A stretch of 64,000 nt of DNA from Muribaculaceae bacterium Isolate-013 (NCI) (GCA_004102785.1 SCEJ01000008.1:1-64000), one strand, 5' to 3'. Numbered from the stretch's first letter, positions 8,231 to 19,648 are shown. Notes: a model not told the origin generated them from the letters alone. Numbers and translations: made by a program.

Positions 8231-9241
8231 ATGTGGTTAACATCCTCATCCGTAGGTAGGAAGCTCGTTATGTCGCTGACTGGCGCGTTCCTTATCCTAT
8301 TCGTGACGTTCCATGCGTTGATGAACGGCGTAGCCATCTTCTGGCCCACAGCCTACAACGTAGTCTGCGAGTTCCTCGGAGCCAACTGGTACGCCCTCGT
8401 AGGCTCGCTCGTGCTCGCCGCCGGCTTCATCGTCCACATCCTCTACGCCCTCTGGCTCACCGTGCAGAACCGCCGTGCCCGCGGCCACGAGCGTTACGCC
8501 GTGACCTCGCGTCCCCCCCAGGTTGAGTGGTCGTCGAAGAACATGCTCATCCTCGGCTTCGTTGTCGTTGCCTTCCTGGTGCTCCACCTCATCCAGTTCT
8601 GGGCAAAGATGCAGCTCGCTGAAATCTGCGGATGCCCCGGCGAAACTGTCACCACCGCTTCCGGCGCCACCATACTGCGCTCACCTGCCGCCGGCACCCT
8701 CTTCCTCCAGGAAGCCTTCGCGCAGTGGTGGGTTCTTGTGGCATACATCGTTGCTTTCGTAGCCCTGTGGTTCCACATGACCCACGGCTTCTGGTCGATG
8801 TTCCAGAGCTGCGGCTGGAACGGCCGCACATGGCTCCCCCGCCTGAAGAAGTGCGCCAACTGGTTCACCACAATCATCATCGCCCTCTTCATCGCAGAGG
8901 CAGTGGTATTCTTCGTGCAGGCCCAGAACAACTACTACCTGGAGAACCCCGAGCTCAACATGCAGTATGTAGAGATGGCCGCCACTCACAACGGTGAGGC
9001 CGACGCCCCCTGCACCGCCGCCGACAAGACTCCCTGCGGCAAGACCGTATGCGACGGCCAGGCCCCCTGCAACGACTGCAACGCCGACACCCCCTGCGCC
9101 GACGCTCCCTGCATCACATGCACCGGCTGCGAAGGTTGCGCTGAAGGTTGCGACAAATGCGAAGGCTGCGCCAACGGTTGCGCAGAATGTGCAGGATGCA
9201 CCCCCGCCCCCTGCGCCGCTAACGATTCCATTAACAAATAA
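8231..9241 (+). CDS. frdC: Fumarate reductase/succinate dehydrogenase cytochrome b subunit with Cys-rich C-terminal tail
   Basis: 336 residues. Residues 1-235 are the five-helix diheme membrane anchor of the Wolinella/Bacteroides type, with histidines 28, 69, 119, 182 and 185 as candidate haem ligands. It passes electrons between menaquinol and FrdAB. Family members usually end near residue 230-250. Here residues 258-331 form a tail with 17 cysteines (261, 269, 274, 280, 283, 289, 294, 297, 300, 303, 307, 310, 313, 317, 320, 323, 328), mostly in CxxC and CxxxC spacing, with no long hydrophobic stretch. Base use in the tail matches the rest of the gene. A role in metal or Fe-S handling or redox sensing is inference. 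FrdA starts 15 bases downstream. Confidence 0.92.
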   Translation: MWLTSSSVGRKLVMSLTGAFLILFVTFHALMNGVAIFWPTAYNVVCEFLGANWYALVGSLVLAAGFIVHILYALWLTVQNRRARGHERYAVTSRPPQVEWSSKNMLILGFVVVAFLVLHLIQFWAKMQLAEICGCPGETVTTASGATILRSPAAGTLFLQEAFAQWWVLVAYIVAFVALWFHMTHGFWSMFQSCGWNGRTWLPRLKKCANWFTTIIIALFIAEAVVFFVQAQNNYYLENPELNMQYVEMAATHNGEADAPCTAADKTPCGKTVCDGQAPCNDCNADTPCADAPCITCTGCEGCAEGCDKCEGCANGCAECAGCTPAPCAANDSINK

Positions 9242-9256
9242 CACCGCTGATCAGAA

Positions 9257-11284
<2,028 letters not shown>

Positions 11285-11307
11285 CACTCCCACACTGATA
11301 TACAGAC

Positions 11308-12063
11308 ATGGAACATACAATTAGCGTAAACCTCAAAATTTGGCGTCAGCGTGGGCCCAAAGAGCCGGGTCAGTTCGTCAAATATCGCGTTGACAACGTA
11401 TCCACCGGCTCCTCCTTCCTCGAAATGCTCGACATGCTCAACCAGCAGCTCGTGGAGAAAGGCGAGGAACCCGTTGTGTTCGACTCCGACTGCCGCGAAG
11501 GCATCTGCGGCATGTGCTCCCTCTACATCAACGGCCATCCCCACGGCCCGGTACAGGGAATCACCACCTGCCAGTTGCACATGCGCAAATTCAACGACGG
11601 CGATGAAATCACCATCGAGCCCTGGCGCTCGGCCGCTTTCCCCGTGATACGCGACCTGATGGTTGACCGCCACGCCTTCGACAAAATCCAGCAGGCCGGC
11701 GGCTACGTGTCGTTCAACTGCGGCGGCGCACAGGATGCCAACTCGCTCCCCATCTCCAAGGATGTGGCCGACGAGGCTATGGACTCCGCCACCTGCATCG
11801 GCTGCGGCGCCTGCGTGGCAGCCTGCAAGAACGGCTCTGCGATGCTCTTCGTATCGGCCAAGGTAAGCCAGTTCGCACTCCTGCCCCAGGGTCAGGTAGA
11901 GCGTGCACGCCGTGCCAAAGCCATGGTGCGCAAGATGGACGAACTCGGCTTCGGCAACTGCACCAACACAGGTGCCTGCGCCGCCGAGTGCCCCAAGAAC
12001 ATCTCCCTGAGCAACATCGCCCGCCTCAACCGCGAATTCATCAAAGCAAAAATAGCCGACTGA
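11308..12063 (+). CDS. frdB: Fumarate reductase/succinate dehydrogenase iron-sulfur subunit
   Basis: 251 residues. The N-terminal ferredoxin domain binds [2Fe-2S] through Cys 62, 67, 70 (CREGICGMC) and 88. The C-terminal domain carries [11 protein letters not shown] (Cys 163, 166, 169, 173) and [13 protein letters not shown] (Cys 218, 224, 228), which bind the [4Fe-4S] and the third cluster. It carries electrons between the FAD of FrdA and the haems of FrdC. The gene ends the operon, with a perfect terminator hairpin 24 bases after its stop. Confidence 0.97.
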   Translation: MEHTISVNLKIWRQRGPKEPGQFVKYRVDNVSTGSSFLEMLDMLNQQLVEKGEEPVVFDSDCREGICGMCSLYINGHPHGPVQGITTCQLHMRKFNDGDEITIEPWRSAAFPVIRDLMVDRHAFDKIQQAGGYVSFNCGGAQDANSLPISKDVADEAMDSATCIGCGACVAACKNGSAMLFVSAKVSQFALLPQGQVERARRAKAMVRKMDELGFGNCTNTGACAAECPKNISLSNIARLNREFIKAKIAD

Positions 12064-12086
12064 TTTCCGGAAACAAAATAACCCGC

Positions 12087-12125
12087 ACAGCGGTGACAGC
12101 CGAAATGGCTGTCACCGCTGTCTTT
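12087..12125 (+). terminator. Terminator of frdCAB
   Basis: ACAGCGGTGACAGCC (12087-12101) and GGCTGTCACCGCTGT (12107-12121) form a perfect 15-base-pair stem with a five-base loop, followed by CTTTT. Confidence 0.93.
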
Positions 12126-12247
12126 TCATCCCAACTGAAATCGCATACAATCGACAGAAAAACACTGCCTGCAAGTCAAAATGCCAAAAATACGCACCTA
12201 TTAACATCTTTTAACTGCCTCACATATCGTTTTAAACTAAAGTTGCA

Positions 12248-12255
12248 TAATTTTG
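12248..12255 (+). promoter_or_regulatory. -7 box for the secreted protein at 12339
   Basis: TAATTTTG matches TAnnTTTG and sits in an AT-rich region 84 bases before the ATG. No convincing -33 box is visible. Confidence 0.5.
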
Positions 12256-12338
12256 CATATCACAATCATTATGCACACTTTTTTCATAATTTACTATCAT
12301 CGAGACTACCCTTATTCAATAACCCACATTTAACAGAC

Positions 12339-12800
12339 ATGAGAAAGCTATTACTTATTTTAGCTATGGCGGTAGCAGTTGTTGCTTCGGCAGCCGATGC
12401 CCCCACAGCAGTCCGTGTGCAGCCCACATCGGGCGATGCCGTAACTTTCCTGTTCGAGACATCACCAGAGCTGCAGATGCACGCCAAACGGTTCACGGTG
12501 ACATCGACCGCACACCCCGCCGGCGTGACCTTTGAATTCGATGCGGTAGAATCGATTGACTTTGTTGCCACATCCTCAGTGGAGAATACCGAAATGCCCG
12601 GTATAATAATGACAATGGACAACGGCACTCTCAACTTCTCGAATGTGCCAGAAAACTCCCCCGTAAGTGTTTACACCACCGACGGACGGATGGTGGTCAA
12701 CACCTCGGCTTCCGACACTTTCTCACTCAGCCTCAACGACATGGCCCAGGGCATCTACATAGTGCGCGTGGCCGGATTCGTGACCAAGGTATCATTCTGA
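12339..12800 (+). CDS. Small secreted protein with T9SS type A-like sorting domain
   Basis: 153 residues from ATG 12339, which gives a clean signal peptide (MRKLLLILAMAVAVVASAA). The frame is open upstream to 11988, inside frdB, but those codons are not translated as a start. Residues 25-90 have no family I recognise. Residues 105-153 look like a type IX secretion sorting domain, with VSVYTTDGRMV, then GIYIVRVAG and a KVSF end. The product is probably exported and attached to the cell surface. The gene at 12843 follows after 42 bases and may be cotranscribed. Confidence 0.75.
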   Translation: MRKLLLILAMAVAVVASAADAPTAVRVQPTSGDAVTFLFETSPELQMHAKRFTVTSTAHPAGVTFEFDAVESIDFVATSSVENTEMPGIIMTMDNGTLNFSNVPENSPVSVYTTDGRMVVNTSASDTFSLSLNDMAQGIYIVRVAGFVTKVSF

Positions 12801-12842
12801 CAACTATTTTCAACAACTGCAAAAAACCAATCTCAGACCTTT

Positions 12843-14201
12843 ATGACAAAACAACTTCTACTCGCTCTTGCCTGCGCCGGCGCATTCACCGCGGCCGATG
12901 CGCAGAAAGTGATGCGCATACACCTCGCCGACGGCTCCTCCGAGACACGCAACATAACCGATGTCGTAAAAATCACCTTTGAAGGTGAAGGTGAGGAACC
13001 GGGCCCGCAGCCACCCGCCACAAAGATGGTCGACCTGGGCCTTTCCGTACAGTGGGCCACATACAACATCGGAGCCACAGCCATCGATGAGCCCGGCAAC
13101 TTCTACGCCTACGGCGAAATCGAACCAAAAGAGGAATATACCCTCGAGAACTACATGTGGAGAAACCCCGACTACAACGACTGGGACTGCGAGCTGTGGG
13201 AACAGTACTACCGCCTCGGCTCAACCATCACAGGCTCCTGCTACGACGTGGCCCACATGAAATGGGGCGAACAGTGGCGCATGCCCACACGCGAGGAATA
13301 CAACGAGATGATCAACTCCTGCACATGGCAGAAAACCGGCATCAACGGCGTGACCGGTATGCTCGGCACCTCGAAAATCAACGGCAACTCAATCTTCTTC
13401 CCCTGCGCCGGAAACATGGTTGACGCCGAACACACCCACGACGGCCTCAACGCCTTCCTGTGGACCGCCACCGAAGTGGAATTCCAGCCCGGGGCATACA
13501 CCCAGGAATGCCGCAACTACCGCGCATGCCTCGACGCGAACTATCAGATGGCCGACGGATACGACTATCCGGAGGTAGGCTTCAACGTGCGCGCCGTCTA
13601 CGGGCCGGTACCCGACCGTGGCAACGTAACGGCTCTGTCGACCGACATGGTCGACCTCGGACTCTCCTCCGGAGTAAAATGGGCCACATGCAATCTCGGA
13701 GCATCAAGCCCCGGAAGCAAAGGAGCTTTCCTCTGCTGGGGGGAAATGTACGAGAAACCCTACACCCACGTATACAACTATACCCTCTGGGACCCCTACA
13801 CTGAAACATACACCGACACCGGTACCAACATATGCGGCACCGAATACGACCCCGCCACCGCTGCTCTTGGCGACGGATGGCGACTCCCCACCAAGGATGA
13901 AATCCAGGAGCTGATTGACGAATGCACATGGGACTTCACCTCGTCGGGCGCCACCGTAACCGGCCCCAACGGAAACTCCATAACAATTCCGGCCTACGGC
14001 TCGATCGGCTACCACGGATACTCCTACCGCGGCAACGAATCCATCTACCTGCGTTCGGGCGAGTCCCTGGCAGGCGACTACTCCGGCAGCTATGCCCTGA
14101 GCTGCTCGCGCGTGGGATACGGCGCCTCCTTCTCGGCGCCCACCATGATACAATGGGCATCTCGCGCCGGCGGCTTCCAGGTGCGCCCCGTACACGACTG
14201 A
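12843..14201 (+). CDS. Secreted protein with two FISUMP-type (Fib_succ_major) domains
   Basis: 452 residues. The signal peptide ends ...FTAADA, with Gln next, so the mature N-terminus could be cyclised by the glutaminyl cyclase encoded at 45529. Two copies of a domain follow, each opening with MVDLGLS-VQWAT or MVDLGLSSGVKWAT and containing a W-RMPTREEY or GWRLPTKDEI block plus a Cys-Trp pair (SCTWQ, ECTWD). They lie at about residues 60-255 and 265-452. The family is common on Bacteroidetes surfaces and has no settled function. No C-terminal sorting domain is visible; the protein ends FQVRPVHD, inside the second domain. Confidence 0.8.
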   Translation: MTKQLLLALACAGAFTAADAQKVMRIHLADGSSETRNITDVVKITFEGEGEEPGPQPPATKMVDLGLSVQWATYNIGATAIDEPGNFYAYGEIEPKEEYTLENYMWRNPDYNDWDCELWEQYYRLGSTITGSCYDVAHMKWGEQWRMPTREEYNEMINSCTWQKTGINGVTGMLGTSKINGNSIFFPCAGNMVDAEHTHDGLNAFLWTATEVEFQPGAYTQECRNYRACLDANYQMADGYDYPEVGFNVRAVYGPVPDRGNVTALSTDMVDLGLSSGVKWATCNLGASSPGSKGAFLCWGEMYEKPYTHVYNYTLWDPYTETYTDTGTNICGTEYDPATAALGDGWRLPTKDEIQELIDECTWDFTSSGATVTGPNGNSITIPAYGSIGYHGYSYRGNESIYLRSGESLAGDYSGSYALSCSRVGYGASFSAPTMIQWASRAGGFQVRPVHD

Positions 14202-14216
14202 CAACTACCGGAAACA

Positions 14217-14282
14217 TATTGTAAGGCAACGACGCGCGTCGTTGCCTTACAATACCTCTCCCGGGAGAGGTATTGTAAGGCA
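14217..14282. repeat. Two overlapping perfect palindromes
   Basis: Palindrome 1 is 14217-14254 (38 bases, centre 14235/14236). Palindrome 2 is 14243-14282 (40 bases, centre 14262/14263). They share TGCCTTACAATA, which can pair with the upstream or the downstream copy of TATTGTAAGGCA, but not both. There is no T tract directly after the second one. See the finding. Confidence 0.95.
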
Positions 14283-14316
14283 CACACACAGAAACCACAA
14301 CCCATACATAATCAGA

Positions 14317-16329
14317 ATGAAGAAACCAATTGCCCGCACAGCCTCTCTCGTGTGCCTCCTTGCATCGGCCGCTCCGCCGGCAACAATGCATGCGGCTGAT
14401 CCAGTAACGATATTCGACCTCTCCGCATGGGGTGCGATATCGAGCTTCAACCAATGCACATCCGAAGTGATTTATGCCGACGATGACAACACCGACAACA
14501 ACCTCTCGGCCGAGGCTTCGATTGCTCCCGGCTTCATCGTCGACGATCAGCGCCCCGGCACCACCGACCTCCGTTATGCCATACAATCCGACAAATCAGT
14601 GGAGCTCACCTGGAAATGCCTCAAGGACCCCGAGGCACAGTTCCTCAGCATGAAGGAATCGTTTGAAGACCTCGCCGACGGAACCACCGACAACCTCAAC
14701 GGCTGGATTATCGTCGACAAGGACAACATGGCCATCAGCGGAGAATATCCCGCCGCCGCAACATCGAAACTGTCAGTGGCCACCGTCGACACCAAACCTG
14801 CCGACGCCGACGGCTCCAAGGTGCTCGGCGTGAACTATCACGGCAATCAGTGGGGCGACAGCCAGGACGACTGGATTATCTCGCCGGCCCTCACCATGGA
14901 TGCCGCCAACAAAGCCGAGCTCTCCTTCCTGCTGGGCGTGAAAGAAACCTCCTCGTCATATTATTACTATGGCTACGAGGTGTACTGGACCGAATCCGAC
15001 ATCGACCCCGCCGACCCCACCGCTCTCTTCACCTCCTCGCAGCGCATCGCCTACAAGAGCAACATCTCCACATCGACTTACAGCGACTTCTACGGCGAGA
15101 AGATGGTGCGCGTCACTGTGCCCGGAATCCCCGGCTCCGCACGCCACATAGCCATCCGCCTCACTAACGATAAATACAACCAGGATATGGCAATGTGGCT
15201 CGACGACATCACAATCGATGAAATAAACGCCATCAACGTGCTCGGCTACAATGTATATGAAGAAGGTGCAGGGCGCCTTAACGACGAACTCATCCCCGCC
15301 ACCACCGGCTCATTCACCGCTCCGGCTGCAGTTGCAGCCGAAGCGCGCGCCACCACTTCATCCGATAATCTCTCGGCTCCCGGTGCGCCGCTGATTCCCG
15401 TGCGACGCTTCTTCGTGACAGCAGTCTACAACGAAGGGGAGGCAACCCCATCCAACACCGTCGAGACCCCGTCGGCCATCGACCTCACCCTTTCCGGCCT
15501 CACCGCTCCCGCCACCGTAGATGCAGGCGAACGCTTCGACATAACCGTAAAAATCACAAACAACGGCAATATCGCAGTCAGAGGCCACAACGTGGACTAC
15601 TCCGTGCAGCTATACTGCAACGGCCAGGAATCCGTGCAAACCGATTATGATTGCCCCGACCTCGCCCCCGGCGAATCGGCAGAAATAACGTTCCGCAAAG
15701 AGCCGCTGACCGTCCTCGACCCCGACAGCCGGAAGTATCATGCGGGAATCCACCTCATCGGCGAGAAAGAAGACTACAACCCCGCCGACAACACCACCCC
15801 GCAAGTGACCGTGACGATGAACCCCGTGACCCTCGAGGCTCCCGCCGACCTCACGGCCACCCACAACGACGAGGGGCTGCTCCTGACATGGCGCGCACCC
15901 TTCATCACCCTCCCCGGTGATGCCGGGCTGCTCCTTGAAGGCTACAACATCTACCGCAACGAGCAGAAAATCGCCACCGAAGAGACCCCATGGCCCTACA
16001 ACGCCTGGACTCAGACCGAAACCCTCCCCGACGGCACATACACCTACAAGGTGACCGCCGTCTACAACACCGGCGAATCCGCCCCCTGCGAACCGCTGGA
16101 GATAACCGTCTCGGCTCTTGACATCGCCCTCGCCGGCGACATCACCGTAGCGGCCGCCAACAGCCACATCACCGTGACCGGCGCCGACAAAATGGAAGTA
16201 CGCGTGTTCAACCCCGCAGGCGCCCTCCTCTTCAGCGGCGACGCGGAAACCCTCAGGCGCCACACCTTCACCCCGGGCTCCTACATCGTGGCCGTAGCCG
16301 TCCGCTCCTTCAAGGTACAGCTCCGCTAA
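14317..16329 (+). CDS. Secreted multidomain protein: choice-of-anchor J, CARDB-like, FN3 and sorting domain
   Basis: 670 residues from ATG 14317 (MKKPIARTASLVCLLASAA), chosen because it starts a signal peptide; the frame is open from 14242, inside the palindrome. Residues 110-310 look like the cleaved-adhesin/choice-of-anchor J fold (SFEDLADGTTDNLNGW, DDWIISPAL, AMWLDDITI). Residues 375-490 resemble a CARDB domain (TAPATVDAGERFDITVKITN). Residues 495-590 are fibronectin-III-like (DLTATHNDEGLLLTWRAP, GYNIYRNEQKIA). The last 70 residues resemble a sorting domain ending SYIVAVAVRSFKVQLR. The layout suggests a surface adhesin or binding protein; the ligand is unknown. Confidence 0.8.
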   Translation: MKKPIARTASLVCLLASAAPPATMHAADPVTIFDLSAWGAISSFNQCTSEVIYADDDNTDNNLSAEASIAPGFIVDDQRPGTTDLRYAIQSDKSVELTWKCLKDPEAQFLSMKESFEDLADGTTDNLNGWIIVDKDNMAISGEYPAAATSKLSVATVDTKPADADGSKVLGVNYHGNQWGDSQDDWIISPALTMDAANKAELSFLLGVKETSSSYYYYGYEVYWTESDIDPADPTALFTSSQRIAYKSNISTSTYSDFYGEKMVRVTVPGIPGSARHIAIRLTNDKYNQDMAMWLDDITIDEINAINVLGYNVYEEGAGRLNDELIPATTGSFTAPAAVAAEARATTSSDNLSAPGAPLIPVRRFFVTAVYNEGEATPSNTVETPSAIDLTLSGLTAPATVDAGERFDITVKITNNGNIAVRGHNVDYSVQLYCNGQESVQTDYDCPDLAPGESAEITFRKEPLTVLDPDSRKYHAGIHLIGEKEDYNPADNTTPQVTVTMNPVTLEAPADLTATHNDEGLLLTWRAPFITLPGDAGLLLEGYNIYRNEQKIATEETPWPYNAWTQTETLPDGTYTYKVTAVYNTGESAPCEPLEITVSALDIALAGDITVAAANSHITVTGADKMEVRVFNPAGALLFSGDAETLRRHTFTPGSYIVAVAVRSFKVQLR

Positions 16330-16401
16330 ACGGCAACGCACCGTAAATAAATCACATATCCGATAATCCCCCGGGGCACAGCCCCAACCCCTCCGTCACA
16401 G

Positions 16402-16430
16402 CGCCCCGGCAGCCTCTCCCTGCCGGGGCG
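16402..16430 (+). terminator. Hairpin behind the secreted protein gene
   Basis: CGCCCCGGCA (16402-16411) pairs with TGCCGGGGCG (16421-16430) around a nine-base loop. There is no T tract, so it may stop transcription only weakly or stabilise the transcript end. Confidence 0.55.
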
Positions 16431-16486
16431 ACTTGCGTCAGCCGGCCCCACATCTCACTCTTCACCTCCCTCATCATCTCCCAGCC

Positions 16487-16515
16487 GTCCCACAAGTCCC
16501 ACCCGTCCCACTCCC
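16487..16515. repeat. Short GTCCCAC repeat
   Basis: Three to four units of GTCCCACAA or GTCCCACCC. This is the same 9-base unit family as the longer array at 40227-40380. The rest of 16330-16545 holds the hairpin at 16402 and GC-rich sequence with no gene. Confidence 0.75.
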
Positions 16516-16545
16516 GCCCCCTCCCGTCAACAAAATGGAAATTTG

Positions 16546-16577
16546 TTTGTGAATCACACCAAAACTTCGTATATTTG
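16546..16577 (+). promoter_or_regulatory. Promoter of secDF
   Basis: TTTG at 16546-16549, then exactly 20 bases, then TATATTTG at 16570-16577. This is a full match to the Bacteroidetes consensus. Confidence 0.85.
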
Positions 16578-16591
16578 CAAGCTGAAAATTA

Positions 16592-16649
16592 GGCGTTTGC
16601 GCCGCCGGGCGCGAAGGCCCCGTTTTTACATTTGCCAACTCTTTGGCAA
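16592..16649 (+). promoter_or_regulatory. Structured secDF leader with terminator-like hairpin
   Basis: After the promoter come a small hairpin (GGCG/CGCC, 16592-16603), a GC hairpin with one bulge (16606-16622) followed by five T (16623-16627), and a third hairpin (TTGCCAA/TTGGCAA, 16632-16649). A second TAnnTTTG match, TACATTTG, lies at 16627-16634. The arrangement could be an attenuator or a second start; that is inference. Confidence 0.4.
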
Positions 16650-16705
16650 CCAATCATTTATACCTACGAATTTAATACAAACAATCTAAATAGTTTATCT
16701 AACAC

Positions 16706-19615
16706 ATGCAAAGCAAAGGAACCCTCGGAAGCATCATTGCCGGTGTAATCGCGATTTTCCTCGTGCTGGTGTGCCTGTTCTACCTCTCTTTCTCTCTGGT
16801 AAGCAGCCAGCAGGAGAAAAAAGCAGAGCAGTACGCCCTGAAAGTCGCCGGAAACGCCAATTCCGACCAGTACAACAAGGCTTACAAGGCCTACATCGAC
16901 TCCATCAGCAAGACCCCCGTCTGGCTGGGATACAACTACAACGAAGTGCAGAAATGGGGCGTAGGCCTCGGTCTCGACCTCAAGGGCGGCATGAACGTCA
17001 TCCTTCAGGTATCGATGCCCGACATGCTCCGCTCGATGAAAGAGAACGCTGACGACGCCTCGTTCAACCTGGCTCTCGCCCGCACCGACTCCCTCATCCA
17101 GAGCAACAAGTCTTCCGACTACGTGGGCACCTTTGTCGACCAGTACCGCAAAATCAACCCCTCGGCCGACTTCTCCGTAGTGTTCAAGTCAATCGTAAAG
17201 CCCGACACCAAGGACGGCCAGGTTAAAACCATCCTCAAGAACGAAGTAAAGGACCGCGTCAACAACTCGGCCACCAACGTGCTCCGCTCGCGTATCGACG
17301 CCTACGGCGTGGTTTCGCCCAACATCCAGGTGCTCCAGGATAACGACGGACAGATTCTTCTCGAGCTCCCCGGCGTGAAAGAGCACGACCGCGTGCGCGA
17401 ACTGCTCCAGCGCTCTGCCAACCTCGAGTTCTACGAAACCTACAAGTCGGCCGAAATAGCCGGCGCAATGGCTCAGCTCGACGCACAGCTCCGCCAGGAC
17501 GGCAAGGCTGCCGGCATCAACGGCCTCTTCCTGCAGATCCAGCCCTCCGAGTCGCCCGTCTACGGCCTTGCCACATCGCAGAACCGCGAGACCATCGACT
17601 CCCTCCTCGCATCACCCGCCGCAAAAGCACTCCTCCCCTCCAACCTCAAGCTCCGCTGGCAGGTGAAGCCCATGGTTGTGAACTACAAGGACACCGTGAG
17701 CGGCAAAGAACGCCAGATGGACGTATATCAGCTCGTTGCCCTCAAAAGCAACAACGGCAAGCCCGCCCTTGACGGCTCATGCGTGGTAGGCGCTTCGTCC
17801 GACTACGACCAGATGCAGGGCAACGTCGTTTCGATGAACATGAACGCCGAAGGCGCCCGCCAGTGGGCCAACGTCACCGAGGCCAACCTCGGCAAGCCCG
17901 TGGCCATCGTGCTCGACGACCTCGTTTACTCCTACCCCAACATCCGCTCCAAAATCGACGGCGGCCGCTCGCAGATCACCGGCGACTTCACCGTGGAAGA
18001 AGCACAGGACCTTGCCAACGTGCTCAAGTCGGGTAAGATGACCGCCAAGGTCGACATCATCTCCGACATGGTAATCGGCCCGCAGCTCGGCAAGCAGGCC
18101 ATCGAGTCGGGTATCTGGTCATTCGTAATGGCCCTGGTGCTCCTGATGATTTTCATGTGCATCGTCTACGGCCTCATCCCCGGCCTGATCGCCAACTTCG
18201 GCCTCATCTGCAACCTCTTCTTCACCTTCGGCATCCTGGCGTCGTTCCAGGCCGTGCTCACCCTCTCGGGTATCGCCGGTATAGTGCTCGCGCTGGGTAT
18301 GGCCGTTGACGCCAACGTGCTCATCTTCGAGCGCGCCAAGGAAGAGCTCCGCGCAGGTAAGACCGTGCGCACCGCCATCGCCGACGGTTACTCCAACGCC
18401 TTCTCGGCCATCTTCGACTCCAACCTCACCTCCATCATCACCGGTGTGATCCTCCTCTTCTTCGGCACAGGCCCCATCAAAGGCTTCGCCACAACCCTCA
18501 TCATCGGTATCATCTGCTCGTTCTTCACCGCGGTATATCTCACCCGCATCATCTTCATAGCCTTCGGCAAGAGCAAAGCCTTCAGCAAGCTCACCTTCGC
18601 CACCGGTTTCTCACGCAGCCTCTTCACCAAGAGCAACTTCAACTTCCTCGGCGCCCGCAAGAAATCGTTCCTCGTGGTAGGTCTGTTCTGCGCCGTAGTA
18701 GTGGCGTTCCTCTTCGCCCGCGGACTCAACCAGGGCATCGACTTCTCCGGCGGCCGCAACTACGTTGTGAAGTTCGAGAAACCCGTTGACACCGCCGAGC
18801 TCACCAAAAAGCTCACCCCGGTGTTCAACTCCAACGGCGAGACCGCCGCAGTGTCGGTAATCACCATCGAGAACTCCGACCAGGTGCGCATCTCCACCAA
18901 CTACAAGATCAAAGCCACCGGCGACGCCTCCGAAATCGAAAAGGAAATCACCGGAATGCTCTATAACGCCTTCAAGGCCGAGAAACTCCTCCCCGAAGGG
19001 ATGACCCTCGAACAGTTCTCCACCACCGACGAGACCCAGGGCATCATGTCGTCGCAGACCGTAGGCCCGACCGTTGCCAACGACATGCGCAACAAAGCCT
19101 ACATAGCCGTAGGCCTGTCGCTGCTGGCAATGTTCCTCTACATTCTGCTCCGCTTCCGCAACGTAGCCTTCTCGCTGGGCGCACTCGCAGCCGTGGCATT
19201 CACCGCCTTCTCCATCATCGGCATCTACTCGATATGCTGGGGCTTCTTCCCCTTCGCCATGGAGATCGACCAGAGCTTCATCGCGGCCATCCTCACCATG
19301 ATCGGCTATCAGATCAACGACACCGTGGTGGTATTCGACCGCGTGCGTGAGAACACCGGTCTCTATCCCAAGCAGGACTTCTTCACCACCATCAACAAGT
19401 CGCTCAACCAGACCCTGGGCCGTACGGTGATGACCTCGCTCTCCACCTTCCTGGTGCTGGCCTGCATCTTCATCCTCGGCGGCGACTCCATCCGCTCGTT
19501 CGTGTTCGCCATGCTCTTCGGCGTGGTAGTGGGCACACTCTCGACGATGTTCATCGCCGTGCCCGTGGCCTACCTCACCAACAAAAAGAAAATGGCCAAC
19601 CCCGCAGTGAAGTAA
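16706..19615 (+). CDS. secDF: Protein translocase SecDF fusion
   Basis: 969 residues. This is the fused SecD-SecF form found in Bacteroidetes, an inner-membrane proton-driven helper that pulls proteins out of SecYEG on the periplasmic side. One helix at the N-terminus is followed by the large P1 periplasmic domain (LGLDLKGGMNVIL at about 90, NVLRSRIDAYGV near 190). The SecD membrane half has GMAVDANVLIFERAKEEL. The SecF half starts near 660 and has FSGGRNYVVKF and YQINDTVVVFDRVREN. Both conserved membrane Asp-containing motifs are present. It is a single gene with its own strong promoter and a terminator behind it. Confidence 0.96.
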   Translation: MQSKGTLGSIIAGVIAIFLVLVCLFYLSFSLVSSQQEKKAEQYALKVAGNANSDQYNKAYKAYIDSISKTPVWLGYNYNEVQKWGVGLGLDLKGGMNVILQVSMPDMLRSMKENADDASFNLALARTDSLIQSNKSSDYVGTFVDQYRKINPSADFSVVFKSIVKPDTKDGQVKTILKNEVKDRVNNSATNVLRSRIDAYGVVSPNIQVLQDNDGQILLELPGVKEHDRVRELLQRSANLEFYETYKSAEIAGAMAQLDAQLRQDGKAAGINGLFLQIQPSESPVYGLATSQNRETIDSLLASPAAKALLPSNLKLRWQVKPMVVNYKDTVSGKERQMDVYQLVALKSNNGKPALDGSCVVGASSDYDQMQGNVVSMNMNAEGARQWANVTEANLGKPVAIVLDDLVYSYPNIRSKIDGGRSQITGDFTVEEAQDLANVLKSGKMTAKVDIISDMVIGPQLGKQAIESGIWSFVMALVLLMIFMCIVYGLIPGLIANFGLICNLFFTFGILASFQAVLTLSGIAGIVLALGMAVDANVLIFERAKEELRAGKTVRTAIADGYSNAFSAIFDSNLTSIITGVILLFFGTGPIKGFATTLIIGIICSFFTAVYLTRIIFIAFGKSKAFSKLTFATGFSRSLFTKSNFNFLGARKKSFLVVGLFCAVVVAFLFARGLNQGIDFSGGRNYVVKFEKPVDTAELTKKLTPVFNSNGETAAVSVITIENSDQVRISTNYKIKATGDASEIEKEITGMLYNAFKAEKLLPEGMTLEQFSTTDETQGIMSSQTVGPTVANDMRNKAYIAVGLSLLAMFLYILLRFRNVAFSLGALAAVAFTAFSIIGIYSICWGFFPFAMEIDQSFIAAILTMIGYQINDTVVVFDRVRENTGLYPKQDFFTTINKSLNQTLGRTVMTSLSTFLVLACIFILGGDSIRSFVFAMLFGVVVGTLSTMFIAVPVAYLTNKKKMANPAVK

Positions 19616-19648
19616 TCACCGCGACACACTTACCATAACATCTATAAC

